A DNA stretch of 64,000 bases from Brevibacterium sp. 'Marine' (GCF_012844365.1 NZ_CP051626.1:806001-870000), one strand, 5' to 3'. Shown: positions 44,153 through 54,069, counted from the first letter of the stretch. The notes: generated from the sequence alone by a model not told the origin. Program-made: numbers and translations.

Positions 44153-45865
44153 TCAGCGGGCTGAGCCTGTGGTGGTCGGTGCGGACGTGGTGGTCGGTGT
44201 CAGAGGCGGCAGATCATCGTGGACGATGCGGCCGTCGCAGATCGTCAGAACGTTGGTGATTCCGGCGATGTCGGTGGTCGGCAGAGTGAAGGGGTTGACA
44301 CTGGCCAAGGCGAGGTTCGCCGGCCGACAGGGGCGGATGTGGCCGTTGTCGGCCGAGCGCAGGAGGTGTGCCGAGCCTGCGGTGTAGGCACGCAGTGCCG
44401 TCGTCAGGTCGATCGCCTCGTCCGGCAGCAGGGGAGAGGTGTCCGCGGCGGTGGGGTGTGAGCGGTTGAGTGCGACATGGATCGCGTCCCACGGGTTCGC
44501 CGTCGACACCGGCCAGTCCGAGCCCATCGCCAGATGGGCGCCGGTGCGGTTGAGAGACCCGAAAGGGTAGAGCCAGCCGCTGCGTTCGGCGCCGAGGAAC
44601 GGTAGGTTGAGGTCGATCATCTGCTCGTCATGGCAGGCCCATAGTGCCTGCAGGTTCGCGGTGATGCCGAGTTCGGCGAAGCGCGGCACATCGGCGGGAT
44701 CGACGACCTGGACATGGGCGATATGGTGGCGGCGTTCGCCGGTGTTGGGTGCGCCGGTCGTCCCGGTGCCGGCGGTGCCCTGGCTGCGGACGGCCGCGAA
44801 GGCGTCGAGGGCTGCCTTGACGGCGGCATCGCCGATCGCATGGCAGTGGATGTCGAAACCGGCCGCATCGAGGGCCGCGAACGAGGCCTCGAGGTGGTGC
44901 TGCGTGAAATAGCTCGTTCCGAAGCCGCCGCAGGTGCACGTGTATTCGTTCGTCATCGCCGCGGTCCGGGATTCGACGATCCCGTCGAGCATGAACTTCA
45001 CCGAGGTGGCGCGGAAGCGTCCCTCGGCACGGGCGAGATCGGTCAGTCGGGCCACCTCGGCGTCGATGTCGGTGACACCGCGCGGCCACCACAGACTGCC
45101 GACGACTTCGGAATGGAGCTCGCCGGTCTCCGCCGCCCCGACATAGGTGCCGTACGGGTCGCGGTGACCGCCGTAGTCGCCGACGATGGCGTCCATCCAT
45201 GCAGTCACCCCGAGGGAGTTGAGATAGCGCTGACCTTCGCGCAGACCGGCCAGGACCTCCTCGTCGGAGGCCGCGGGAACCGATGCGGAGACGAGGTCGA
45301 TGGCCGATTCGTGCAGGCACCCAGTGGGCCGACCGGTCGAATCGGTGACGATGACGCCGCCGGCAGGCGCCGTCGACGTCTCGTCGAGTCCGGCCGCGGA
45401 CATCGCCTGCGTGTTCACCCATGCCGAATGATGGTCGGCGCTGAGCAGGATCGCGGGCCGATCGGGGCAGGCCGCGTCGAGGATGTCGGCACTCGGATCG
45501 CCCCCGGGGAAGTGCGCCATCGACCAGCCTCCGCCGATGACCCAGTCGTTCGCAGGGTCGGTCGCGCCGTCATCACGGGTCGTCTCGGCGACATACTCAC
45601 GGATCATCTGCAGCGCCGCCTCGAGGCTGTCGGCTCCGCTGATATCGCAGGCCAGGGCCTCCTGGCCGCCGAAGGTCGTGTGCACATGCGCATCGACGAA
45701 TCCGGGAGTGAGCAGCCTGCCGGCGGCGGTGATCGTGCGCGCGGCGGGCACCGCTGCGGGACCGGTGCCGATCTCGGTGATGATCCCGTCGCGGATGCTC
45801 ACGCGATCCTCGGGGCGCAGAGCCTCACCGTCGAAGATCGCGACGTCGAGGATGTCGAGGTCCAT
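44153..45865 (-). CDS. Amidohydrolase of the YtcJ type
   Basis: A 570-residue metal-dependent hydrolase. The HxH metal motif is in GFVDAHVHTTFGG near residue 68, further ligands are in IHCHAIGDAAV, HHIAHVQVVDP and MGSDWPVSTANPWDAI, as in the amidohydrolase-3/YtcJ group. ATG at 45865 (MDLDILDVAIFDGE) is chosen because GGGAGG lies 7 bases upstream. It is the first gene of the transporter operon, so it may hydrolyse an amide form of the imported amine (inference). The C-terminal tail is Thr/Ser-rich. Confidence 0.83.
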   Translation of the reverse strand: MDLDILDVAIFDGEALRPEDRVSIRDGIITEIGTGPAAVPAARTITAAGRLLTPGFVDAHVHTTFGGQEALACDISGADSLEAALQMIREYVAETTRDDGATDPANDWVIGGGWSMAHFPGGDPSADILDAACPDRPAILLSADHHSAWVNTQAMSAAGLDETSTAPAGGVIVTDSTGRPTGCLHESAIDLVSASVPAASDEEVLAGLREGQRYLNSLGVTAWMDAIVGDYGGHRDPYGTYVGAAETGELHSEVVGSLWWPRGVTDIDAEVARLTDLARAEGRFRATSVKFMLDGIVESRTAAMTNEYTCTCGGFGTSYFTQHHLEASFAALDAAGFDIHCHAIGDAAVKAALDAFAAVRSQGTAGTGTTGAPNTGERRHHIAHVQVVDPADVPRFAELGITANLQALWACHDEQMIDLNLPFLGAERSGWLYPFGSLNRTGAHLAMGSDWPVSTANPWDAIHVALNRSHPTAADTSPLLPDEAIDLTTALRAYTAGSAHLLRSADNGHIRPCRPANLALASVNPFTLPTTDIAGITNVLTICDGRIVHDDLPPLTPTTTSAPTTTGSAR

Positions 45866-46140
45866 CGGTGCCTCCCGACTGCTGTGTCGTGGCAGAGGCG
45901 GATCGCAGAGTCCGCTCACTGTGTGTCCTGAATCACTGTGAAGTCACCTTAGCGGAAGTTCACTCCCGATTCCACTGATTCCGTTGCTCAATTGCGGCTC
46001 TATTGATGGAAACTGCAACGCAGATTGCCAGTGATGCTGAATCAGCGTCTCATTCCGCGATATTCGCACAGGAGGAGTTGGCGGCTCGAATGTCGGCGAC
46101 AGCGGGCAGGAGGTGGCCGGGGAGTCTCTGGGAACGACGA
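45866..46140. other. Intergenic stretch before the amidohydrolase operon
   Basis: About 275 bases, AT-richer than its surroundings around 45960-46075. It must hold the promoter of the minus-strand operon; TAAGGT (complement of 45947-45952) is a possible -10, without a convincing -35. No gene is supported here. Confidence 0.4.
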
Positions 46141-46179
46141 AGCCGCGGGGCACCGACTGTGTGTCGGTGCCCCGCGGCT
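46141..46179. terminator. Strong hairpin terminator of purDC
   Basis: AGCCGCGGGGCACCGAC (46141-46157) and GTCGGTGCCCCGCGGCT (46163-46179) form a perfect 17-bp stem with a 5-base loop, 32 bases after the purDC stop. Confidence 0.8.
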
Positions 46180-46210
46180 CACGCACTGGCGCTCTGCGGC
46201 GCGCAGGGTC

Positions 46211-48451
46211 TCAGCCGGGGAACGTCTCCCCGGTGAGCTTCTCGAAGGCCTCGATATAGCGGGCACGGGTCTTCTCGACCACCTCGGCGGGCAGCGGCGG
46301 GGGAGGAGTGTCCGATGCCTTGTCCCACCCGGATTCTTCGGTCAGCCAGTCGCGGACGAACTGCTTGTCGAAGCTCGACTGAGCCTTGCCGGCCTCATAA
46401 CCCGCGGCGTCCCAGAAGCGGGAGGAATCAGGGGTGAGCACCTCGTCGCCGAGAACGATCGTGCCATCGGGCAGGGTTCCGAACTCGAACTTCGTGTCGG
46501 CGAGGATGATCCCGCGTTCCCGGGCGATCTGCTCGGCACGCTGGTAGATCTCCACGGTCAGATCGCGCAGCTTCTCCGCCGTCTCCGTCCCGACGGTCTC
46601 GGCGACGGCATCGAAGCTGACGTTCTCATCGTGGTCGCCGAGCTCCGCCTTCGTCGCCGGAGTGAAGATCGGAGGCTCGAGGCGATCGGCCTCGACGAGC
46701 CCGGCGGGCAGCTGGATGCCGCACACCGATCCGGTGGCCCGGTAGTCCGACATTCCCGAACCGGTGAGGTAGCCGCGGGCGACGCACTCGACGGGGAACA
46801 TGGAGAGATTCTGCACGATCAGCCCGCGCCCGGCCACGGCGGCCGGCACGTCCGAGCTGATGACATGGTTGCCGATGACATCGGCGAGCTGATCGAACCA
46901 CCACAGGCTCAGACCGGTGAGCACCTTGCCCTTGTCCGGGATCTCCGAATCGAGCACCCAGTCGTAGGCGGAGATGCGGTCCGAGGCGACCATGAGCAGC
47001 TGCTCGGCGCTCGCGGCATCGGCGGCATCGGCGGGAATGTAGAGGTCGCGGACCTTCCCCGAATACACATGCTTCCAGCCCGGCAGCACTGGGGCGACCG
47101 GGGCGGGGGCGGCGTAGCCGGAAGCGAGCTCGATACGTCCGGCGGCGGCCGCCTCGGCGATATCGGTGCGATGCTGCTCGCCGTCCCATGCGATCTCGTC
47201 GACCGCGGCATAGGCCCTCGCGCGTGCATCGTCGAGGTCGTCACCGAGGGAGACGACGGAGAGCACGCGGCCGCCGGAGGTGACGATGTCACCGGTCTCG
47301 GCGATGTCCTTCGTGATCACGGCGTCCTCGGGGGCGAACCCGCCGCTGGGGCCGGTCGCGAGCTTCGTGCCCGCGTGAAGGACGCTGACGTCGGGCAGGG
47401 CCGCGGCGGTGTCGAGCCCGCGGATGATGTCTCCGGTGCTCGGCGTGCCCGGGTAGTTCTCGGCGGCCATGACCACGGTCACCGAGGAGCGCGGATCCCA
47501 TTCGAGGGCCGCGACTTCGTTGAGGCGCCCCTCGGCGGCGGCGAGCAGCGTCTGGCCCAGGGGGCTGGCCAGCCGGGCGAGCACGGACTGGGTCTCCGGA
47601 TCGCCGAAGCGGACGTTGAACTCGATGACGCGCAGGCCTTTCGACGTCAGCGCCAGACCGCAGTAGAGCAGACCGGTGAACGGCGTGCCGCGGCGGGCCA
47701 TCTCATCGACGACGGGTTGGGCGACGGTGTCGACGATCTCGTCGACCGTGCCGGCGGGCAGCCACGGCAGCGGCGAATACGCGCCCATTCCGCCCGTGTT
47801 CGGGCCGGTGTCGCCGTCGCCGATGCGTTTGAAGTCCTGCGCCGGGGCCAGGGGGACGGTGGTCGTGCCGTCGCAGAGGACGAACAGGGAGACCTCGGGG
47901 CCATCGAGGTAGTCCTCGATGACGACGCGATCGGAGACCTCGAGGCAGGAGCTCGCATGCGCCAGCGCGGCATCGAGGTCATCGGTGACGACGACTCCCT
48001 TGCCGGCGGCCAGTCCATCGGCCTTGACCACGTGCGGGGCGCCGAATTCGCGCAGCGCGGCGGCGGCCTCATCGGTCGAATAGGCGACGACGGTGCGGGC
48101 AGTCGGCACGTTCGCGGACTCCATGACCTCCTTCGCGAACGCCTTGGAGCCTTCGAGGTGAGCGGCTTCCGCGCTGGGGCCGAAGACGGGGAAGGAGGCT
48201 TCGCGCAGAGCATCCGCAACACCGGCGACCAGCGGGGCTTCGGGCCCGATGACGACGAGGTCGACGTCGAGGGTCTCGGCCAGCGCGGTCACGGCGGCGG
48301 CATCCGAGGCGTCGACGGCCTCGGTGTGGGCGATCTGCGCGATCCCGGGATTGCCGGGAGCGGCGATGACGGCGTCGACCTGCGGGTCGCGCGAGAGAGC
48401 GAGGACAAGGGCGTGTTCACGGGCGCCCGAACCGATGACAAGAACCTTCAC
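46211..48451 (-). CDS. purDC: Bifunctional GAR synthetase (PurD) - SAICAR synthetase (PurC)
   Basis: A 746-residue fusion of two purine enzymes. Residues 1 to about 435 are Pur[14 protein letters not shown] at the N-terminus, the ATP-grasp segments [15 protein letters not shown] and [15 protein letters not shown] short Ala/Pro linker (near 440-453) leads to PurC from about residue 455: [11 protein letters not shown], the ATP/CAIR-binding region and [12 protein letters not shown]. PurD makes GAR (step 2) and PurC makes SAICAR (a later, non-adjacent step). No stop or frameshift separates the halves. ATG at 48451 is directly divergent from the asparaginase gene, and the strong terminator at 46141 follows. 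Confidence 0.93.
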   Translation of the reverse strand: MKVLVIGSGAREHALVLALSRDPQVDAVIAAPGNPGIAQIAHTEAVDASDAAAVTALAETLDVDLVVIGPEAPLVAGVADALREASFPVFGPSAEAAHLEGSKAFAKEVMESANVPTARTVVAYSTDEAAAALREFGAPHVVKADGLAAGKGVVVTDDLDAALAHASSCLEVSDRVVIEDYLDGPEVSLFVLCDGTTTVPLAPAQDFKRIGDGDTGPNTGGMGAYSPLPWLPAGTVDEIVDTVAQPVVDEMARRGTPFTGLLYCGLALTSKGLRVIEFNVRFGDPETQSVLARLASPLGQTLLAAAEGRLNEVAALEWDPRSSVTVVMAAENYPGTPSTGDIIRGLDTAAALPDVSVLHAGTKLATGPSGGFAPEDAVITKDIAETGDIVTSGGRVLSVVSLGDDLDDARARAYAAVDEIAWDGEQHRTDIAEAAAAGRIELASGYAAPAPVAPVLPGWKHVYSGKVRDLYIPADAADAASAEQLLMVASDRISAYDWVLDSEIPDKGKVLTGLSLWWFDQLADVIGNHVISSDVPAAVAGRGLIVQNLSMFPVECVARGYLTGSGMSDYRATGSVCGIQLPAGLVEADRLEPPIFTPATKAELGDHDENVSFDAVAETVGTETAEKLRDLTVEIYQRAEQIARERGIILADTKFEFGTLPDGTIVLGDEVLTPDSSRFWDAAGYEAGKAQSSFDKQFVRDWLTEESGWDKASDTPPPPLPAEVVEKTRARYIEAFEKLTGETFPG

Positions 48452-48471
48452 GTCACCAGCCTAAAGGGTCG

Positions 48472-48477
48472 TAGGCT
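48472..48477 (+). promoter_or_regulatory. -10 element TAGGCT of a probable leaderless gene
   Basis: TAGGCT lies 7 bases before GTG 48485. The 33-base gap to purDC must hold both promoters. Confidence 0.5.
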
Positions 48478-48484
48478 TGAGTGC

Positions 48485-49609
48485 GTGACCCTCTCGACTT
48501 TCACTCCCGCCCAAGCCGCCGAGCTCGCAGTCGTCGAGCGCTCCGGGTTCATCGAATCCCGGCACATCGGATCCGCCGTGGTCCTCGCCCCGGACGGATC
48601 GCCGCTGATCAGCCTGGGCGCCCCTGAGACAGCCGTGTTCACACGCTCCAGTCTCAAACCGCTGCAGGCGATCGCCGCGATGAGCCTCGGCGCGCAGCTG
48701 ACAGGTCCTGCCGCGGCCCTGGCGACCGCCTCGCACAAGTCCGAGGCCGGGCACGTCGAGGTCGTCGAATCGATGCTCGAGGTCGCCGGGTTGAGCGTGT
48801 CCGACTTGCAGTGCCCGTCCGCCCATCCCGCCGACGGAGACTTCCGGCGTGAACTGCAGGAGCGTGCACGGGCTCGTTCAGATGCGGACACCGACCCGCG
48901 CTCGCCCTTGTACTTCAACTGCTCCGGCAAGCATGCGGCGTTCCTCGCCGCCGCCCGTGCCATCGGTGCCGACACCTCCACCTACCTGTCCCCGGACCAT
49001 CCCGTGCAGCAGAAGGTCGCCGAGGTGGTCGCCGCCTTCGCCTCCGAGGAACCGTCCGCGCTCGGCATCGACGGCTGCGGTGCTCCCGTGTTCGCGCTCA
49101 GCCTCACCGGATTGGCCCGCGCTGTCGGCCGTGTCGTGCGGATGGGCAGCGCCGACGGCCCCGCCGAGGCGGCGACAGGGGCATGGACCGCGTATGAGGA
49201 CGAGGCGCGCACCCTCACCGAGGCGGTCTTCGCCGACCCGTGGGCGATCGAGGGACACGGCCGACCGAACTCGACCGTCATCGACCGGCTCGGCGTCTTC
49301 GCCAAGGGCGGGGCCGAAGGCGTCATCGTCATGGCCACCCGAACCGGGTATTCGGTGGCGGTGAAGTGCCTCGACGGGTCCTCGCGGGCGACCGGGCTCG
49401 TGGCGCTGACCCTGCTCCGGCGGGCCGGAGCGTTCGCTGCCGGGCCGGGAGCCGCCTCGGCGCCGGAGGATGACACGGTCGACGCCGTGATCGAAGCGAT
49501 CACGGACACGGTCACCGGGGGCACGGATTCCGAGGGGCGGACGGACGTTGTCGGCACGCTCTGCGTGGGTGAAGATGTAGCGAAGATTCGGCGGAGGGAG
49601 CAGAACTGA
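48485..49609 (+). CDS. Asparaginase II-family protein
   Basis: A 374-residue protein of the Rhizobium-type (ansA) asparaginase II family, expected to release ammonia from L-asparagine. The conserved motif FNCSGKHAAFLAAARA is near residues 139-154, with SLKPLQAIA and IDGCGAPVFALSL typical of the family. GTG 48485 is chosen because the protein there starts VTLSTFTPAQAAELA, and a TAGGCT box lies 7 bases upstream. No ribosome site is visible. Its stop and the next start share a base (TGATG), so the next gene is co-translated. Confidence 0.8.
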   Translation: MTLSTFTPAQAAELAVVERSGFIESRHIGSAVVLAPDGSPLISLGAPETAVFTRSSLKPLQAIAAMSLGAQLTGPAAALATASHKSEAGHVEVVESMLEVAGLSVSDLQCPSAHPADGDFRRELQERARARSDADTDPRSPLYFNCSGKHAAFLAAARAIGADTSTYLSPDHPVQQKVAEVVAAFASEEPSALGIDGCGAPVFALSLTGLARAVGRVVRMGSADGPAEAATGAWTAYEDEARTLTEAVFADPWAIEGHGRPNSTVIDRLGVFAKGGAEGVIVMATRTGYSVAVKCLDGSSRATGLVALTLLRRAGAFAAGPGAASAPEDDTVDAVIEAITDTVTGGTDSEGRTDVVGTLCVGEDVAKIRRREQN

Positions 49610-50010
49610 TGGCGATTCGCAGAAGGATAGACCCCGATCAGGGGCGCAGTGCCGTGGAGATGTGGCTGACCCAGGCGAGGCTCGATGCGGCCCCGGCCGA
49701 CCGGTCGACCACCGCCACCGCCGTGCGCTTCACCCTCGAAGAGCTCGCCTCCCGCGCCGAAGGCAACAGCGTCGAGGTTCGGGTCCCGCCGTTCGGGGTC
49801 ACGCAGTGCATCGCCGGACCCCGGCACACCCGCGGCACCCCGCCGAACGTCGTCGAAACCTCCGCCGAGGTGTGGCTGGCCCTGGTCACCGGACGCACCG
49901 ACTTCGCCACCGCGCTCGCCGCCGGAGACATCGACGCCTCGGGAACCCGAGCCGACCTCGGCGACTTCCTGCCCCTGTTCACCGCTGCCGAACTCGAGGA
50001 CCGACGATGA
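49609..50010 (+). CDS. SCP2-like sterol-carrier family protein
   Basis: A 133-residue protein of the actinobacterial sterol carrier/MDMPI C-terminal type. VEVRVPPFGVTQCIAGPRHT and VETSAEVWLALVTGRTDFATA, then AAGDIDASGTRADLGDFLPL, are typical family segments. A ligand is not known. It overlaps both neighbours by 1 and 4 bases, so it belongs to a tight operon with the asparaginase and the aldehyde dehydrogenase. Confidence 0.7.
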   Translation: MAIRRRIDPDQGRSAVEMWLTQARLDAAPADRSTTATAVRFTLEELASRAEGNSVEVRVPPFGVTQCIAGPRHTRGTPPNVVETSAEVWLALVTGRTDFATALAAGDIDASGTRADLGDFLPLFTAAELEDRR

Positions 50011-51449
50011 GTGCACAGATCACGCAGACGACGTCGTTCATCGGCGGGCGGCATGTGCCCTCTCTGCTCACCTACGCGAACATCGACCCGGCGACCGGCG
50101 GCCAGCTCGGCGACATCGCCCGCGCCGGAGCAGATGAGGTCGACCGAGCCGTGCGGGTGGCGGCGAAGGCGCAGCGGGAATGGAAACGCTCGAGCCCCGA
50201 ACAGCGCTCCCGTCTGCTCATCGCCACGGCGGCCGTCATCACCGCCAACCGCGACGATCTGGCCCGCATCGAATCCGAGGACACGGGCAAACCGCTGACC
50301 CAGGCCTATGCCGACGTCGACGTGTGCGCCCGCTACTTCGAGTTCTACGGCCACACCATCGAGTCCTACTACGGTCACGCGATCCCGCTGGCCGAGGACA
50401 TGCACGTCTACACGCGGCGGGAGCCCTTCGGCGTCACCGGCCACATCGTGGCCTGGAACTATCCGCTCCAGCTCATCGGCCGCGCCGCCGCCACCTCGCT
50501 GGCCACCGGCAACTGCGCCGTCGCCAAACCCGCGGACGAGACCCCGCGGTCGACCGTGCGACTGGCCGAACTCATCCACTCCGTCGGCTTCCCCGCCGGA
50601 GCCTTCAACGTCGTCACCGGCCTCGGCGCCGAGGCGGGAACGGCACTGAGCGCCCACCCCGGGGTGGCGCACCTGGGCTTCGTCGGATCGACGCAGACCG
50701 GTTCGGCCATCGCCCACGCCGCCGCCGAGCGGGTCGTGCCCACGGTCCTCGAACTCGGCGGGAAGTCCGCGAACATCGTCTTCCCCGACGCCGATGTCGA
50801 TGCGGCCGTTCCGTCGCTCGTGCGCTCCATCATCCAGAACGCCGGGCAGACCTGCTCGGCCGGCTCCCGGCTCATCGTCCACCGCGACATCCACGCCGAG
50901 GTGGTCGAGAAGATGGCGACGGCCATGGCGGCCGTGACCATCGGCTACGGCCTCGACGACCCGATGCTCGGCCCCCTGATCTCGGCCAAGCAGCACGATC
51001 GGGTGGACGGGTTCCTCTCCGAGGTCGATTCCGGGCAGATCGTCACCGGCGGCACCCGGCCCGACGGCCTGGCCGACGACCTCGCCGCGGGGGCGTTCAT
51101 CACCCCCACCATCGTCGACTCCGTCGACCCGCAGTCGCGGATCGCCCAGGAGGAGGTCTTCGGTCCCGTCGTCGCGACCCTGCCGTTCGCCGACGACGAT
51201 GAAGCCGTGGCCCTGGCCAACGGCACCGACTACGGGCTGGTCACGGCTCTGTGGACGCAGAACATCTCCCGTGCCCACCGCCTGGCCGCCGAGGTCGACG
51301 CGGGTCAGATCTTCGTCAACACCTACGGTGCCGGCGGGGGAGTCGAACTGCCCTTCGGCGGGTTCAAGAAGTCCGGCTACGGGCGCGAGAAGTCCATCGA
51401 AGCCCTCGACGAATACACACAGACGAAGACCGTCGCCATCAAGCTGTGA
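50007..51449 (+). CDS. NAD(P)-dependent aldehyde dehydrogenase
   Basis: A 480-residue enzyme of the usual size. The general base is Glu249 in VLELGGKS and the nucleophile is Cys283 in NAGQTCSAGS, the normal spacing of 34 residues. GHIVAWNYPLQLIGR is the NAD-binding segment, and LPFGGFKKSGYGREK the C-terminal signature. An aminoaldehyde made by polyamine oxidation is one candidate substrate, given the amine locus 5 kb away, but this is inference. ATG 50007 overlaps the preceding stop. Confidence 0.9.
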   Translation: MSAQITQTTSFIGGRHVPSLLTYANIDPATGGQLGDIARAGADEVDRAVRVAAKAQREWKRSSPEQRSRLLIATAAVITANRDDLARIESEDTGKPLTQAYADVDVCARYFEFYGHTIESYYGHAIPLAEDMHVYTRREPFGVTGHIVAWNYPLQLIGRAAATSLATGNCAVAKPADETPRSTVRLAELIHSVGFPAGAFNVVTGLGAEAGTALSAHPGVAHLGFVGSTQTGSAIAHAAAERVVPTVLELGGKSANIVFPDADVDAAVPSLVRSIIQNAGQTCSAGSRLIVHRDIHAEVVEKMATAMAAVTIGYGLDDPMLGPLISAKQHDRVDGFLSEVDSGQIVTGGTRPDGLADDLAAGAFITPTIVDSVDPQSRIAQEEVFGPVVATLPFADDDEAVALANGTDYGLVTALWTQNISRAHRLAAEVDAGQIFVNTYGAGGGVELPFGGFKKSGYGREKSIEALDEYTQTKTVAIKL

Positions 51450-51474
51450 CGGTGCCGACGAGGGCGGAGCTGAG

Positions 51475-52368
51475 ATGACCTTCCCCGTCCTCGGGCTCGT
51501 CCTCCTCGCCGCGATCGCCCACGCCGTGTGGAACCTCGCCGCGAAGTCCGTCACCGGCAAGGGCTTTGCCTTCGTACTCGGCTACCACGGGCTCTCGGCG
51601 ATTCTGCTCGCCCCGGTCGCGGCCGTCATCATCGCCACCGGCGCGCAGCCGCTGAACTGGGGGCTGGTCGGCGCGGCGGCACTGAGTGCAGTGTTCCACA
51701 TCGCCTACTCGGTGACTCTGCAGTCGGGATATGACCATGCGCCGCTGGGCGTCGTCTATCCGACGGCGCGCGGCACCGGGCCGGTCGTGACGATCATCAT
51801 CGCCGTGGCCCTCCTGGGTGAGCGTCCCACCCTCACCGAGGCTCTCGGAGCCTTCACCGTCATCGCCGGAATCGCTGTCGTCACGATCCGGCCCCGCGGT
51901 GGGGACGGTCCCACCACCAGCGACGGTCTGCGGCGCGGCCTGGCGTGGGGTGGGCTGATCGGGGCGTTCATCGCCTCGTACACGCTCTGGGACGACTTCG
52001 CGGTCAACCATGTCAGCGACTCCCCGCTGCTGTACTTCGCGGTCTCCGAAGCCTGCGTCGGACTGATCATGACCGCGGGAGCGTTCACCCTGCCCGGAGG
52101 CCAGGACCGACGCGCGGACCTGCGTGAGATCCTGAGGAACCACAAGCGGGCACTCGTGACCGTGGCGATCCTCTCGCCCTTGGCGTATGTGCTCGTCCTC
52201 TACGCGATGCAGCAGGCGCCGGTGGCGCTCGTGGCTCCCGTGCGGGAGACCTCGATCATCGTCGGCACCCTGCTGGCCTGGTGGTTCTTCGGGGAGAGGA
52301 ACGTGCTGCTCAAACTCGCCGGTGCCCTCGTCGTGGTCACCGGCATCGGGCTCATCGCACTCGGCTGA
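51475..52368 (+). CDS. EamA/DMT-family transporter
   Basis: A 297-residue membrane protein with about ten helices in two repeats of five. HAVWNLAAKSVTGKG opens the first repeat, ALLGERPTLTEALGAFTVIAGI and WWFFGERNVLLKLAGALVVV show the paired GE motif of EamA repeats. ATG 51475 has GGAG nearby, 25 bases after the aldehyde dehydrogenase, so it probably belongs to the same operon. The substrate is unknown. Confidence 0.85.
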   Translation: MTFPVLGLVLLAAIAHAVWNLAAKSVTGKGFAFVLGYHGLSAILLAPVAAVIIATGAQPLNWGLVGAAALSAVFHIAYSVTLQSGYDHAPLGVVYPTARGTGPVVTIIIAVALLGERPTLTEALGAFTVIAGIAVVTIRPRGGDGPTTSDGLRRGLAWGGLIGAFIASYTLWDDFAVNHVSDSPLLYFAVSEACVGLIMTAGAFTLPGGQDRRADLREILRNHKRALVTVAILSPLAYVLVLYAMQQAPVALVAPVRETSIIVGTLLAWWFFGERNVLLKLAGALVVVTGIGLIALG

Positions 52369-52380
52369 CGGGGCTGCGGC

Positions 52381-53358
52381 TCAGCGGCGACGGCCGGGCT
52401 GACGGCGGTTGACCCGCACCACCCGGACCGGACACACGGCGTGGGAGAGCACGCCCTGCGACGTCGACCCGAGGATGGTGGAGACGAAGCCGCCGCGGCC
52501 ACGGGAGCCGATGACCATGAGATCGGCGGTGTATGTGGCGGACACGAGCACCTCAGTGGCGGGAGCGTCGAAGATCGAGTACCGCACCTCGAGGTCGGGG
52601 AAATCGGTCGTGAGCGAATCGGCCGCGGCGGTGAAGGCCTTCGCCGCTTCGTCGTACATCCGGATGAGATGCTCTTCGCTGGGCATCCACTCCGGCGAGA
52701 GGATGTGCGTGGCGGTGACCCCGACGAGGCGCAGCGGAACACCGTAGATCGCGGCCTGAGCGGCAGCTGCGCGCAGCACCGGGGTGTCGGTTTCGAAGGG
52801 ATCGACGGCGGCGACGACCTCCCCGGAGAAGTCGGGGCGTGAACCGGTCTCCGCCTCGGCGGAGGGACCATCCGTCGTGCGGACGGGATCATCGACGGGC
52901 AGGGGAGTCGTGGGCATGACTCGGGTGGGCCAGGTGCTCGGGACGACGACGGTGGGGCACTGCGAGTGCGCGGGCATCGCCAAGGCCACGGACCCGAGGA
53001 GGCGACCGGCGAATCCGCCGCGACCACGTGCCCCGACGACGGCGAGGGCGGCGTTCTTCGAATGCTCGACCATCACTCCGGAGGCGTCACCGGGAGCGAT
53101 CGTCGTCGAGACGGGAATCCCGGCCTTCGTGACGGTGGCGGCGGCCGCCTCGGCGATGGATTCGACGGTCTGCTTCACGGCACTGTCGAAATCGGCGGGG
53201 TAGACGATATCGGCCTGGCTCATATTCACGCCGGGGACGGTGTAGGCGGAGACGATGCGGATCTCTGCGGAGGTCTTCTGTGCGTGCATGATCGCCCATT
53301 GCAGGGCGCATTCGGCGTTGTCGGAACCGTCGATGCCGACGATGATCGTATGGGACAT
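52381..53358 (-). CDS. Universal stress protein with two USP domains
   Basis: A 325-residue tandem UspA-type protein. Each half ends in the ATP-binding loop: GARGRGGFAGRLLGSVA (first domain) and GSRGRGGFVSTILGSTS (second domain), matching the G-2x-G-9x-G(S/T) pattern. The first domain starts IIVGIDGSDNAECALQWA. A disordered linker separates the two. The C-terminus is Arg-rich. ATG at 53358 lies upstream of tandem 10-base repeats that may be regulatory. It is convergent with the EamA gene. Confidence 0.9.
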   Translation of the reverse strand: MSHTIIVGIDGSDNAECALQWAIMHAQKTSAEIRIVSAYTVPGVNMSQADIVYPADFDSAVKQTVESIAEAAAATVTKAGIPVSTTIAPGDASGVMVEHSKNAALAVVGARGRGGFAGRLLGSVALAMPAHSQCPTVVVPSTWPTRVMPTTPLPVDDPVRTTDGPSAEAETGSRPDFSGEVVAAVDPFETDTPVLRAAAAQAAIYGVPLRLVGVTATHILSPEWMPSEEHLIRMYDEAAKAFTAAADSLTTDFPDLEVRYSIFDAPATEVLVSATYTADLMVIGSRGRGGFVSTILGSTSQGVLSHAVCPVRVVRVNRRQPGRRR

Positions 53359-53398
53359 ATCGCAAACCTCTGTCTTCAGTGACCGTCAATCTGGTTGA

Positions 53399-53423
53399 GT
53401 CCAGTTTAGTTGTGTCCAGTTTA
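53399..53423. repeat. Tandem GTCCAGTTTA repeats before the stress gene
   Basis: GTCCAGTTTA at 53399-53408 and again at 53414-53423, 15 bases apart. The region is between the divergent stress-protein and membrane-protein genes. Paired sites at this distance may be protein-binding, but the function is not known. Confidence 0.45.
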
Positions 53424-53533
53424 TGGGAACTGGCATGAGACTGCCTGGGAGGAACCTCAGGCTGACTCGACTAGACTGTTCGCGACCTGTAGTTCCGGGG
53501 CGATCCCGGCGATCCATCGGCCCATCCGGCCAC

Positions 53534-54025
53534 ATGTCCAAGGAGATCATGAAGGACCAGATCGACGTCTCCGTCCGTCGCAGCCCCAAGTACTCGGTGT
53601 TCATGGGCATCGGCGCGGTTCTCGGCATCGTGCTCGCCGGAATCCTCGCGGTCTTCGTCGACCCGGCCGATATGCCGATGGGCTACACGGTGGCCAAGGG
53701 ACTGGGTCTGCTGCTGCTCGTCCTCGGGATCGGGGGACTGTTCCTCGGCGGACTCGTCGCGCTCATCCTCGACTGGCGGGGACGGAAGACATCGAAGGAA
53801 TTCCGGGTCGATGCACAGATCGACATGGTCGACGATCCGAAGGAGATCGCGCGCCGTCGCATCGCCGAAGCCCGCGGGGAGGACCCGGATGCCGACGCTG
53901 GCGAGGGTGGGACCGCCTCGGCGAGCCAGGATGCCGCACCTGCGGTCGACGATCCGGCTCCCGCGGCCGATGACGGGGACGATGCGGGAGCCGGACGGGA
54001 TTCGGCCCCCGGTTCCACAGTCTGA
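53534..54025 (+). CDS. Small two-helix membrane protein with acidic tail, unknown
   Basis: A 163-residue protein. Two hydrophobic helices (YSVFMGIGAVLGIVLAGILA, then GLGLLLLVLGIGGLFLGGLV) are followed by a cytoplasmic region with a charged helix (DDPKEIARRRIAEARGE) and a disordered Asp/Ala tail. I do not recognise the family. ATG 53534 is chosen; ATG 53549 has AGGAG only 3 bases away and is the alternative. A TAGACT box at 53472 could be its -10. It lies 44 bases before purF. Confidence 0.6.
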   Translation: MSKEIMKDQIDVSVRRSPKYSVFMGIGAVLGIVLAGILAVFVDPADMPMGYTVAKGLGLLLLVLGIGGLFLGGLVALILDWRGRKTSKEFRVDAQIDMVDDPKEIARRRIAEARGEDPDADAGEGGTASASQDAAPAVDDPAPAADDGDDAGAGRDSAPGSTV

Positions 54026-54069
54026 GCACCGCGTCAGAGGGCCTGCGCGGGTATGAGACAATTTCACTC

